Origin: LMUY01 sp964242925
Lineage (GTDB): Bacteria > Pseudomonadota > Alphaproteobacteria > Acetobacterales > Acetobacteraceae
Assembly (NCBI GenBank): GCA_964242925.1
Contig: CAXTBW010000135.1
Coordinates: 1-9,301 of the forward strand
Direction of reading: 5' to 3'
DNA length: 9,301 bases
A program made the translations under genes and the position numbers. Shown in pieces: positions 1 through 5,398 of the stretch. Positions within the stretch are counted from its first letter, which is position 1. Each line of letters begins with the position of its first letter. The notes below the pieces were generated by a model. The model was not told the origin of the DNA. It searched no databases and was given only the letters and a program-made list of their open reading frames with translations.

Positions 1-1487
1 ACCAGCATGTTCTTGGTCTGCTGGTAGTGGTCCAGCATCATGCGGTGGTTCTCCCGCCCGATGCCCGACGCCTTGTAGCCGCCGAACGCCGCGTGGGCCG
101 GATACAGGTGGTAGCAGTTGGTCCAGACCCGTCCGGCCTGGACAGCGCGGCCAAAGCGGTAGGCGCGGTTGCCGTCGCGCGTCCACACGCCGGCGCCCAA
201 GCCGTAGAGGGTGTCGTTGGCGAGCGACAGCGCCTCCTCGTCATCCTTGAACCGGGTCACCGAGACGACGGGGCCGAATATCTCCTCCTGGAACACCCGC
301 ATCTTGTTGTGGCCCTCGAGCACGGTCGGCTGCACGTAGTAGCCGCCCTCCAGATCGCCGCCGAGATGCGCGCGCTCGCCGCCGATCAGGGCCTTGGCGC
401 CCTCCTGCCTGCCGATGTCGAAGTATGACAGGATCTTCTCGAGCTGGTCGTTGGACGCCTGCGCCCCGACCATCGTCGACATGTCGAGCGGGTTGCCCTG
501 CACGATCTTGCCGACCCGGGCGATCGCTTTCTCCATGAAACGGTCGTAGATGCTCTCGTGCACCAGCGCGCGGCTCGGGCAGGTGCAGACCTCGCCCTGG
601 TTCAGCGCGAACATGGTGAACCCCTCGAGCGCCTTGTCGAGGAAGGCGTCCTCCTCGGCCATCACGTCCTTGAAGAAAATATTCGGCGACTTGCCGCCCA
701 ACTCCAGCGTGACGGGGATGATGTTCTCCGACGCGTACTGCATGATCAGCCGGCCGGTGGTGGTCTCGCCGGTGAAGGCGACCTTGGCCACGCGGTTCGA
801 CTGCGCCAGCGGCTTGCCGGCCTCGACGCCGAAGCCCTGCACCACATTGATCACGCCCGGCGGCAGGATGTCGGCGATCATGTCCATCAGCACGGCGATG
901 CTCATCGGCGTCTGCTCGGCCGGCTTCAGCACAACGCAGTTGCCTGCGGCCAGCGCGGGCGCCAGCTTCCACACCGCCATCAGCAGCGGGAAGTTCCACG
1001 GGATGATCTGCGCCACGACGCCGAGCGGCTCGTGGAAGTGGTAGGCGACCGTGTCGTGGTCGATCTCGCTGATGCCGCCCTCCTGCGCGCGGATGCAACC
1101 GGCGAAGTAGCGGAAATGGTCGATCGCCAGCGGCAGGTCGGCCAGCGTCGTCTCGCGGATCGGCTTGCCGTTGTCGATCGCCTCGACCAGGGCGAGCGTG
1201 GAGAGTCGGCTCTCGATGCGGTCGGCGATCTTGTTCAGCAGGTTGGACCGTTCCATCGGGGAGGTCCGGCCCCAGGCCTCGCGGGCGGCATGGGCGGCGT
1301 CCAACGCCAACTCCACGTCCTCGGCGGTCGAGCGGGCGACGGTGCAGATCACCCGGCCGTTGATCGGCGAGGGATTGTCGAAATGCTGGCCTCGCACCGC
1401 CGGCACCCATTTGCCGCCGATCCAATTGTCGTAATGTGGGCGGATCGCGATCTCTTTGGCGATGTCGCTGAGGACCTTGTCGACCAT
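1..1487 (-). CDS. NAD-dependent aldehyde dehydrogenase (AldB/ExaC/AcoD type), 3' end cut by window edge
   Basis: This enzyme oxidises aldehydes, probably short ones such as acetaldehyde, to carboxylic acids with NAD+ in the cytoplasm. I translated 495 codons without a stop from the ATG at 1487. AGGGAG lies 6 nt upstream, which supports this start. Visible hallmarks are PWNFP (163-167, with oxyanion Asn165), LKPAEQTP (187-194, cofactor Lys188), FTGETTTG (238-245), LELGGKSPN (261-269, general base Glu262), the nucleophile Cys301 in GEVCTC, and EEIFGPV (401-407). The paired Cys301/Cys303 and the N-terminal NWIGGKWVPA segment fit the acetaldehyde/ExaC branch better than betaine-aldehyde or succinic-semialdehyde branches. 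Family members are about 506 residues, so only about ten C-terminal residues are missing, past the left edge. It is divergent from the repeat-protein gene at 1683. I saw no clear sigma-54 promoter in the shared upstream region. Family assignment is near certain; the physiological substrate is inferred. Confidence 0.96.
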   Translation of the reverse strand, partial: MVDKVLSDIAKEIAIRPHYDNWIGGKWVPAVRGQHFDNPSPINGRVICTVARSTAEDVELALDAAHAAREAWGRTSPMERSNLLNKIADRIESRLSTLALVEAIDNGKPIRETTLADLPLAIDHFRYFAGCIRAQEGGISEIDHDTVAYHFHEPLGVVAQIIPWNFPLLMAVWKLAPALAAGNCVVLKPAEQTPMSIAVLMDMIADILPPGVINVVQGFGVEAGKPLAQSNRVAKVAFTGETTTGRLIMQYASENIIPVTLELGGKSPNIFFKDVMAEEDAFLDKALEGFTMFALNQGEVCTCPSRALVHESIYDRFMEKAIARVGKIVQGNPLDMSTMVGAQASNDQLEKILSYFDIGRQEGAKALIGGERAHLGGDLEGGYYVQPTVLEGHNKMRVFQEEIFGPVVSVTRFKDDEEALSLANDTLYGLGAGVWTRDGNRAYRFGRAVQAGRVWTNCYHLYPAHAAFGGYKASGIGRENHRMMLDHYQQTKNML

Positions 1488-1625
1488 TTCCGTCTCCCTG
1501 TGTTCTTGGTTTGTCTCTTGGCCTGGCCGATCCCTTACCGTCTTGCTATGTCCGGCCGGGTATGACGAGTAGCACGATATTGAACGACGGCTCAACGAGC
1601 TCGGGTCGCACGCGCCAAAAGCTCT

Positions 1626-1654
1626 CTTGTCCGGATCAGGGCCGGTCATAATTT
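1626..1654 (+). promoter_or_regulatory. Candidate sigma-70-like promoter for the pentapeptide-repeat gene
   Basis: CTTGTC (1626-1631) resembles the alphaproteobacterial -35 box. It is followed after 17 nt by TAATTT (1649-1654); CATAAT (1647-1652) is an alternative -10. This is the most AT-rich spot between the two divergent genes and would give a short leader of roughly 20 nt before the ATG at 1683. The evidence is sequence resemblance only. Confidence 0.3.
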
Positions 1655-1682
1655 ACAGATCTGGACTGGTGAGACGAGACTC

Positions 1683-1979
1683 ATGGTAAGGCACTTCACA
1701 AAGGCGGTTGCGTCGGCGGCATTGGTGGTGGCGATGCTGTCGCCCGCGGCTTTCAACCCGCCCCAGGTCAAGGCGGCTCAGCTGGATGGTGGTCTTGTGC
1801 ACACCGTTCAGTTCTATCCCTACGGTCCCGGCTACTACGGCCGCGGGTTTTATGGACCGCGCTTCTACGGACCTGGGTTCTATGGCCGAGGGTTCTATGG
1901 ACCGGCTTTCTATGGGCGCGGGTTCTACGGGCGGGGGTTCTATGGTCGCGGCTATTATGGACGCGGCTTCTATCGCTAG
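1683..1979 (+). CDS. Small secreted protein of ten tandem G-[PR]-x-[FY]-Y pentapeptides
   Basis: This is a 98-residue protein of unknown function. Residues 1-31 look like a Sec signal peptide: a basic N-terminus (MVRHFTK), a hydrophobic core (AVASAALVVAMLSPAAF) and a possible signal peptidase I site after VKA (29-31). A short linker with QFYPY follows. Residues 48-97 are then ten uninterrupted pentapeptides of the form G-[PR]-[GRA]-[FY]-Y, most often GRGFY, and the chain ends in Arg98. The mature protein has no Cys and is almost only Gly, Arg, Pro, Phe and Tyr. GGTGAG lies about 11 nt before the ATG. Secreted Gly/Tyr-rich low-complexity proteins occur widely in Proteobacteria without known roles. 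Tyr/Arg-rich repeats could self-associate, bind surfaces or be oxidatively cross-linked, but that is speculation. The signal peptide and exact register make a chance frame unlikely. Confidence 0.75.
   Translation: MVRHFTKAVASAALVVAMLSPAAFNPPQVKAAQLDGGLVHTVQFYPYGPGYYGRGFYGPRFYGPGFYGRGFYGPAFYGRGFYGRGFYGRGYYGRGFYR
1824..1973 (+). repeat. 15-bp tandem repeat, ten units, inside the secreted-protein gene
   Basis: There are ten consecutive 15-bp units, each encoding one pentapeptide beginning with Gly and ending in Tyr. The core ggnttctatgg recurs with synonymous and missense variation: tat/tac for the final Tyr, CGC/CGG/CGA for Arg, and Pro replacing Arg in four units (1, 3, 4 and 6). Units 7, 8 and 10 encode identical GRGFY peptides. 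The pattern suggests expansion by slippage or unequal recombination, so unit number may vary between strains. Confidence 0.9.
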
Positions 1980-2170
1980 GGCCTGGACGAAACATTGGCG
2001 CCCGGGCTGAGCGGACGTCGCGGCACAATCCTTTCCGGGCACGCCGCCTAATTCTGGCTCGCTCGTAATCATCGTCACGACGTTCTTGACGTCGTTGAGG
2101 GTGATATGTGACGGCAAGGGGAGCGTTCGCGTCGGCATAGGCCGCGACGGCGTACGGCGTAGCGGCCGAG
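1980..2170. other. Non-coding stretch between the repeat-protein gene and the assembly gap
   Basis: I see no convincing gene here. Open frames exist on both strands, but none has a recognisable motif or ribosome binding site, and they only become long by running through the Ns. One perfect inverted repeat is present: ACGACGT (2077-2083), a 5-nt spacer, and ACGTCGT (2089-2095). No T-rich terminator follows the repeat-protein gene. Confidence 0.5.
2077..2095. repeat. Perfect 7-bp inverted repeat with 5-nt spacer
   Basis: ACGACGT (2077-2083) and ACGTCGT (2089-2095) are exact reverse complements separated by TCTTG. The spacing would suit either a small hairpin or a dimeric repressor site. No promoter or gene start that it might control is visible nearby, because the assembly gap begins 75 bases downstream. 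The meaning is unknown. Confidence 0.35.
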
Positions 2171-2270
2171 NNNNNNNNNNNNNNNNNNNNNNNNNNNNNN
2201 NNNNNNNNNNNNNNNNNNNNNNNNNNNNNNNNNNNNNNNNNNNNNNNNNNNNNNNNNNNNNNNNNNNNNN
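2171..2270. other. Assembly gap (100 Ns) joining two contigs
   Basis: Exactly 100 consecutive Ns, the usual placeholder for a gap of unknown size. The dehydrogenase on the right is cut by it, and nothing recognisable on the left continues that gene, so the true gap probably exceeds 500 bases if the join is correct. The left flank ends in gccgag and the right flank begins with gccgag. Confidence 0.99.
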
Positions 2271-2414
2271 GCCGAGTTTGGCAGCCAATCGCCGATGGGC
2301 CGCCCGGGCCAGCCCGCCGAGTTGGCGGCGGCCTACGTGTACCTCGCCTCCGACGACGCCAGCTACACGACAGGCGCCCTGCTGCCCGTTCACGGTGGAA
2401 TGGCGATCTACTGA
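2271..2414 (+). CDS. Short-chain dehydrogenase/reductase (SDR), C-terminal fragment cut by the gap
   Basis: The 47 codons from the gap to the TGA at 2412-2414 encode the C-terminus of a classical SDR, an NAD(P)-dependent cytoplasmic oxidoreductase. Diagnostic pieces are FGSQSPMGRPGQPAEL (residues 3-18 of the fragment), then YVYLASDDASYTTGALLPV (22-40) and HGGMAIY at the end. This corresponds to the usual GRxGxPxE helix, the YLAS-D/E-ASY-x-TG strand and the terminal V-x-GG. The FGS-x-(S/T)PMGRPGQPAE wording is typical of the YghA-like, glucose/ribitol dehydrogenase-related SDRs, which reduce aldehydes. That subfamily call is inference. The Rossmann glycine motif and the Ser-Tyr-Lys triad would lie in the missing ~240 residues. 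The gene is cut by the assembly, not necessarily broken in the genome. Confidence 0.92.
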   Translation, partial: AEFGSQSPMGRPGQPAELAAAYVYLASDDASYTTGALLPVHGGMAIY

Positions 2415-2478
2415 GGAATCGCAGTTGCCTCACCCGCCGGATTTTACGGCTGCTCAGGTGCATTGCGGCCGCTCCGAA

Positions 2479-2492
2479 CCTGCCTCGGCAGG
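2479..2492 (+). terminator. Short hairpin downstream of the SDR gene, weak terminator candidate
   Basis: CCTGCC-TC-GGCAGG is a perfect 6-bp inverted repeat; sterically it would fold as a 5-bp stem with a CTCG loop. It lies between the SDR stop and the next ribosome binding site. No T-tract follows, so intrinsic termination is doubtful. Confidence 0.2.
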
Positions 2493-2533
2493 GTGACTGC
2501 GGCGACTGCAACAGAATTCGAGGGAGAAGCGGC

Positions 2534-2935
2534 ATGAACTCTCGCAAGGTGGCGCGTGGACTGGCGTGGTTCGGCATCGGGCTCGGGCTGGTGGAACTAC
2601 TGGCGCCGCGCACCGTAGCGCGTGCGACGGGTTTGCAGGGACGCGAAAGGCTGTTGCAGGTATTCGGCGTTCGTGAGATCGCCTCGGGCGCACTTGTGCT
2701 GGCGGCAAAGGATCCGGAGGCATGGCTGTGGACGCGGGTGGCAGGCGATGCGCTCGACGGAGCGCTGTTGTCTGCGGGCATGAAAGCCGGCAACCCTGGC
2801 CGGCAGCGCGCCATGCTGGCGACCGTGGCCGTCGCGCCGGTCGTGGTGCTCGACACGTTCCACGCTCGTTGGCGGAAGCCTACCTCACTCAGGCGCCTAT
2901 CCGCGACGGCGACTAAGTGGCCACACTCGCCATGA
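2534..2935 (+). CDS. Small predicted membrane protein (found in the DUF/SRPBCC 'cyclase-dehydrase' context)
   Basis: This is a 133-residue protein of unknown function. Its start is well supported by AGGGAG (2521-2526), 7 nt before the ATG. Hydrophobic segments lie near residues 9-24, 44-58, 66-82 and 93-108, so several short membrane spans are likely. Conserved-looking blocks are LAWFGIGLGLVELLAP (10-25), FGVREIASGALVL (44-56) and LWTRVAGDALDGALL (65-79). I recall the same three blocks from small alphaproteobacterial membrane proteins and from the N-terminal part of some proteins with a C-terminal SRPBCC (polyketide cyclase-like) domain; no biochemical role is established to my knowledge. It lies 119 nt after the SDR stop on the same strand and may be co-transcribed with it. 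The last ~18 residues are polar and Lys/Arg/Thr-rich and may be a non-homologous tail running into the relic region that follows. Confidence 0.82.
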   Translation: MNSRKVARGLAWFGIGLGLVELLAPRTVARATGLQGRERLLQVFGVREIASGALVLAAKDPEAWLWTRVAGDALDGALLSAGMKAGNPGRQRAMLATVAVAPVVVLDTFHARWRKPTSLRRLSATATKWPHSP

Positions 2936-3216
2936 CGCCCGTCTCAGCGGCCCAGCGGACGCTTGACGGCGTTTCAGTCGGCTCCGGCGATCCGGACGCC
3001 CTGCGAACGCCACGGTCGATGTCCCGCGCGAGCATGACGCCGAGTCCAACATCCGGTGCAGTTCTGCACGGAACTCCGGGCCATGCCGGTCGAGGACGCC
3101 AGCGTGGAGTGGCCGGACGAGAACAACCCCTGCCGCACCGTGCGCGGCTGCGACTGCCTAGGCAGGACGCGTACAACCCGGCGCGAGCCGACCACCATCG
3201 CAGGGCGCCGGCTTAA
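2932..3216 (+). pseudogene. Decayed C-terminal fragment of a catalase-family (heme) protein
   Basis: No single frame is intact, but three frames read in order give the C-terminal part of a catalase-family protein of the SrpA-like type. The first frame has TPVSAAQRTLDG (from 2935) and DPDALR. A second has DVPREHDAESNIR (about 3015-3055). The third has VQFCTELRAMPVEDASVEWPDENNP (3056-3130, TGA just upstream). The first frame then resumes with ARLRLPRQDAYNPARAD (about 3142-3192) and stops at 3216. I know the family to contain VQLCTDL-x-x-MPVEDASVEWPE followed by PVARLxLPxQDAYSPAR, so order and spacing match. At least two or three frame changes are needed. The N-terminal heme-binding two-thirds is absent, as are the residues normally following PAR. 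It is a relic of a heme-dependent peroxide-handling enzyme, or a region with sequencing indels; the missing ends favour a true relic. Identification rests on remembered family motifs. Confidence 0.65.
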
Positions 3217-3218
3217 GG

Positions 3219-3276
3219 AGGTTCGCGGGCAGCCTGTAACATTAGTAGGACACCCCTAATCCCTGCCCGCCAACCT
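3219..3276. repeat. 14-bp inverted repeat with nested ATTAG/CTAAT, between convergent genes
   Basis: The arm at 3219-3232 (AGGTTCGCGGGCAG) and the arm at 3263-3276 (CTGCCCGCCAACCT) are reverse complements with one mismatch in 14. A second small inverted repeat, ATTAG (3241-3245) and CTAAT (3256-3260), is nested in the 30-nt spacer. It starts 3 nt beyond the stop codon of the minus-strand VWA-like gene and 3 nt after the end of the catalase relic. The position suggests a transcription-ending or mRNA-protecting hairpin. There is no T-tract on either strand, so it is not a standard intrinsic terminator. It could also be a dispersed palindromic repeat or the scar of a small mobile element. Confidence 0.55.
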
Positions 3277-3279
3277 GCA

Positions 3280-4032
3280 TTAGCGAAAGCCGATCTCAAC
3301 CTCGCTCGCGCCGCCCAATAGGAACCATTGCCGCCAAACCTCGGCGACCCTTTGCCGCTGGTTCTGGGGCAATGGTGCACGGCCTGGCGCATCGTCGCGG
3401 CCAAACCCGAACACCCGAACGGCCGCGCCCGCCACGTGCGGGGCAAGACCCGCCAGCTCCAGCCGCTGCAGGAGCCGGGCGGGCGGCTGCCGGCGCAACT
3501 CGCCCTCCGGCATTAACGTCGAGTTCTCCAGCAGGTCGGAGAACAGGATGACGGTCCGGATTGGCCGCCCACTGTCGGCTGAGACAGCATAAGCGCGCGT
3601 GACTTCCGCCACCGTGCGAAACAGGTCCGACTGCGGCGTCTGTTCCGGATCGTGCAACATCGTGGCAAGATCGGCAGCCAGCGCGTTGGTGAACTCGCGC
3701 AGCTGGGCCCGCGCCACGGTGGGCGAGCAGGCCGACAGCAAACCGGCGAAAAACCCCTCGCCGGGACAACCGGGCTTGCACCGCTCAAACAGCTTGCGGC
3801 TTTCCGTATAGGCGCCGGTCATGGTGTAGGCCACCAGCCGGTCGCCGGGCCCAAGCTGGCTGATCAGCCCGGCCGTAGCTCCTAGGAACACCGAGCGGTC
3901 GATGGCATCGAACTGGGTCGTCCGGTCCACCATGAGCACTGCGGTGGCATGGCCGTATTCGCAGTAATCCTGCGCTGCATGGGCAGACAAGGAGAAGGCT
4001 AATAAGGCGGCCACCATCGCCAGGCATCTCAT
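3280..4032 (-). CDS. Secreted von Willebrand factor A-like protein, partner of the 4-TM protein
   Basis: This is a 250-residue protein of unknown function, predicted to be exported. Residues 1-19 (MRCLAMVAALLAFSLSAHA) are a signal peptide with cleavage expected after AHA. The rest resembles a VWA fold. A hydrophobic strand ending in LMVDRTTQ (33-40) sits where the metal-site motif DxSxS belongs, LGPGDRLVAYTMTG (60-73) follows, and RTVILFSDLLEN (159-170) supplies the late FSD strand. The metal motif reads D-x-T-x-Q, so metal binding may be altered. Cys24, Cys85, Cys89 and Cys102 could form disulfides after export. A later strand, VRVFGFGRDD, fits the end of the domain. Its ATG overlaps the stop of the upstream membrane protein as ATGA (4029-4032), with no good SD of its own, implying translational coupling. 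A structural or scaffolding envelope role is inferred; VWA domains usually mediate protein contacts. Confidence 0.82.
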   Translation of the reverse strand: MRCLAMVAALLAFSLSAHAAQDYCEYGHATAVLMVDRTTQFDAIDRSVFLGATAGLISQLGPGDRLVAYTMTGAYTESRKLFERCKPGCPGEGFFAGLLSACSPTVARAQLREFTNALAADLATMLHDPEQTPQSDLFRTVAEVTRAYAVSADSGRPIRTVILFSDLLENSTLMPEGELRRQPPARLLQRLELAGLAPHVAGAAVRVFGFGRDDAPGRAPLPQNQRQRVAEVWRQWFLLGGASEVEIGFR

Positions 4033-5333
4033 GCGTGGCCAGCGTTCCCAGTCAGGAGCGCCTGCCGGATGGCATGCTCCCCTGACGCCTGGATGTCTGC
4101 AGTGCGCCCGCCCTCAGCGCCTTCCGGCAGCGCGGCGATGGCCCCTTCGACGAACGCCAGCGACCGGCTGCGCACTCCGTTGGCAACGCGCGCAACCGTT
4201 TCCTCGAAGAAGGGCTCGACCGCGCTCGCCTGGGCGGCCAACTGGTCGTGCTTGGCTTCCGTCTCCCGCAACAGCTCGTCCAAGGCGCGAATGCGCGTGT
4301 CATGATCCTTTTGCATCACGTGCAGCCGGGCCTCGAACCGGGCCCGCGTGCGCGTCAGGCGGGCCCGGCTCCGACGTTCGCCGCGCCAGACGGCCTCATA
4401 GTCCGGATGCGGATCGTGCCGCAGGAACGAGGCGGCCGCCGCCACGACGAACAAGGTGATGTTCAGCGCGATCAAAGTGTACCCGGCCACGCCGAGCTGG
4501 GTGGACGCGACCTCCTTCACGGTCGAGGCGGCGTCGCCGCGCAAGATGGCCTCGACTTGCTGCTGCAGCGAACCACCCTCGTTCTGCAGCAACTGCAGGT
4601 AGAGCTGACGCATGGTGGCGAGCGCGTAAACCAGCATGCCCGTGATCAGCAGCACCAGCAGGATGCCGCCGAGATGCAGCGCTTGCCGCCAACGGGGTGG
4701 CTGCGGCTCGCGACGGATCAGCAACCCCGTGAGGTGGGCCAGAAACATCAGGGCGATGCCGACGGCGCCGGCCAGCACCAGGGAGAGCAGCGGTTGTTCC
4801 TGGAAGAACAGCTCGAACGCCAACCGATTGATCGGAACCTCCGCCATGGCGAGCACGAGCAGCACGGCCCAATAGCCTCCCACCATCTGGCGACGCAGCA
4901 ACCGGCCGCCCACGGCGGCCCGGACGCTCCGATGGTCGCGTTCCGCCTGCTCCAAAGCGCGCGCCTGGGCGACGTAGCGCCCCGAGGAGAACCCCCATCG
5001 GGCTTCGAGCGCAACCAGGGCGCGCTGCCGTTCCTCGCGGGCCTCGCGCAGTTTTTGGCCGATGTGCTCGTCCCGTTCGCGCGCCAGGTCGTCCACTTGA
5101 CGGCCCAGATCGGTGGCCAAGGCGTTCAGCTCGCTGCGCATGGCGAGCGTTGCGGCTTTGGCGCGGCCGAGCAGGCCGTCCTCGAAGTCGCGGTGCCGCC
5201 GGGCGACAAGGGACAGGTCCTTGCTTGCGGCGCGGCGCCCGTTGGCCTGGTCCGAGCGGATATCGCCGTCGCGTATGTCGAGCCAGGGACCAGCCGTTCT
5301 TTGCGCGAGGGTGGACAGGCTCTTATGGCTCAT
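4029..5333 (-). CDS. Four-TM membrane protein with coiled-coil cytoplasmic arms, partner of the VWA-like protein
   Basis: This protein has 434 residues from the ATG at 5333. A TTG at 5369 would add 12 residues, but MSHKSLSTLAQ followed by WLDIRDGDIRSD looks like a natural N-terminus. Residues 40-150 are charged, heptad-like helix (RHRDFEDGLLGRAK, RERDEHIGQKLREAREERQRA), probably coiled coil. Four hydrophobic spans follow at about 154-177, 182-206, 219-240 and 283-304. A second long charged helix runs from 312 to 375, with a helical C-terminus. If both ends are cytoplasmic, the 40-residue loop 241-282 faces the periplasm, where the VWA-like partner should be. I recognise no enzyme motif. A 7-bp hairpin (GCAAGGC/GCCTTGC, 5334-5340 and 5355-5361) sits immediately upstream of the ATG, and no clear SD is present. 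The function is unknown; a membrane scaffold or signalling role is inference. Confidence 0.86.
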   Translation of the reverse strand: MSHKSLSTLAQRTAGPWLDIRDGDIRSDQANGRRAASKDLSLVARRHRDFEDGLLGRAKAATLAMRSELNALATDLGRQVDDLARERDEHIGQKLREAREERQRALVALEARWGFSSGRYVAQARALEQAERDHRSVRAAVGGRLLRRQMVGGYWAVLLVLAMAEVPINRLAFELFFQEQPLLSLVLAGAVGIALMFLAHLTGLLIRREPQPPRWRQALHLGGILLVLLITGMLVYALATMRQLYLQLLQNEGGSLQQQVEAILRGDAASTVKEVASTQLGVAGYTLIALNITLFVVAAAASFLRHDPHPDYEAVWRGERRSRARLTRTRARFEARLHVMQKDHDTRIRALDELLRETEAKHDQLAAQASAVEPFFEETVARVANGVRSRSLAFVEGAIAALPEGAEGGRTADIQASGEHAIRQALLTGNAGHA

Positions 5334-5398
5334 GCAAGGCCAACTGCACCACTTGCCTTGCCGGCGCAATCACGTCGAGGCCGGCCTGGACGCGGGGC

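Noticed and set aside
241..1425. A 394-codon open frame on the same strand as the aldehyde dehydrogenase
   Set aside because: It is a +1/-1 shadow of the aldehyde dehydrogenase reading frame. Its product is Arg/Gly/Pro-rich with no domain, whereas the other frame contains every catalytic motif of the family.
558..1565. A 335-codon plus-strand open frame opposite the aldehyde dehydrogenase
   Set aside because: Antisense shadow in GC-rich DNA, with His/Arg/Asp-rich low-information sequence, no ribosome binding site and no recognisable motif.
1488..1682. A possible sigma-54 promoter, as known for some acetaldehyde dehydrogenase genes
   Set aside because: No TGGCAC-N5-TTGCA-like pair was found on either strand of the divergent region.
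1768..2856. Minus-strand and plus-strand open frames running through the N block (also 1653-2393 and 2086-2496)
   Set aside because: They exist only because Ns are read as codons. The sequence beyond each flank does not form one recognisable protein. The minus-strand I-E-P/S-I-E repeats are the antisense of the secreted pentapeptide gene, which has the signal peptide and start site on the plus strand.
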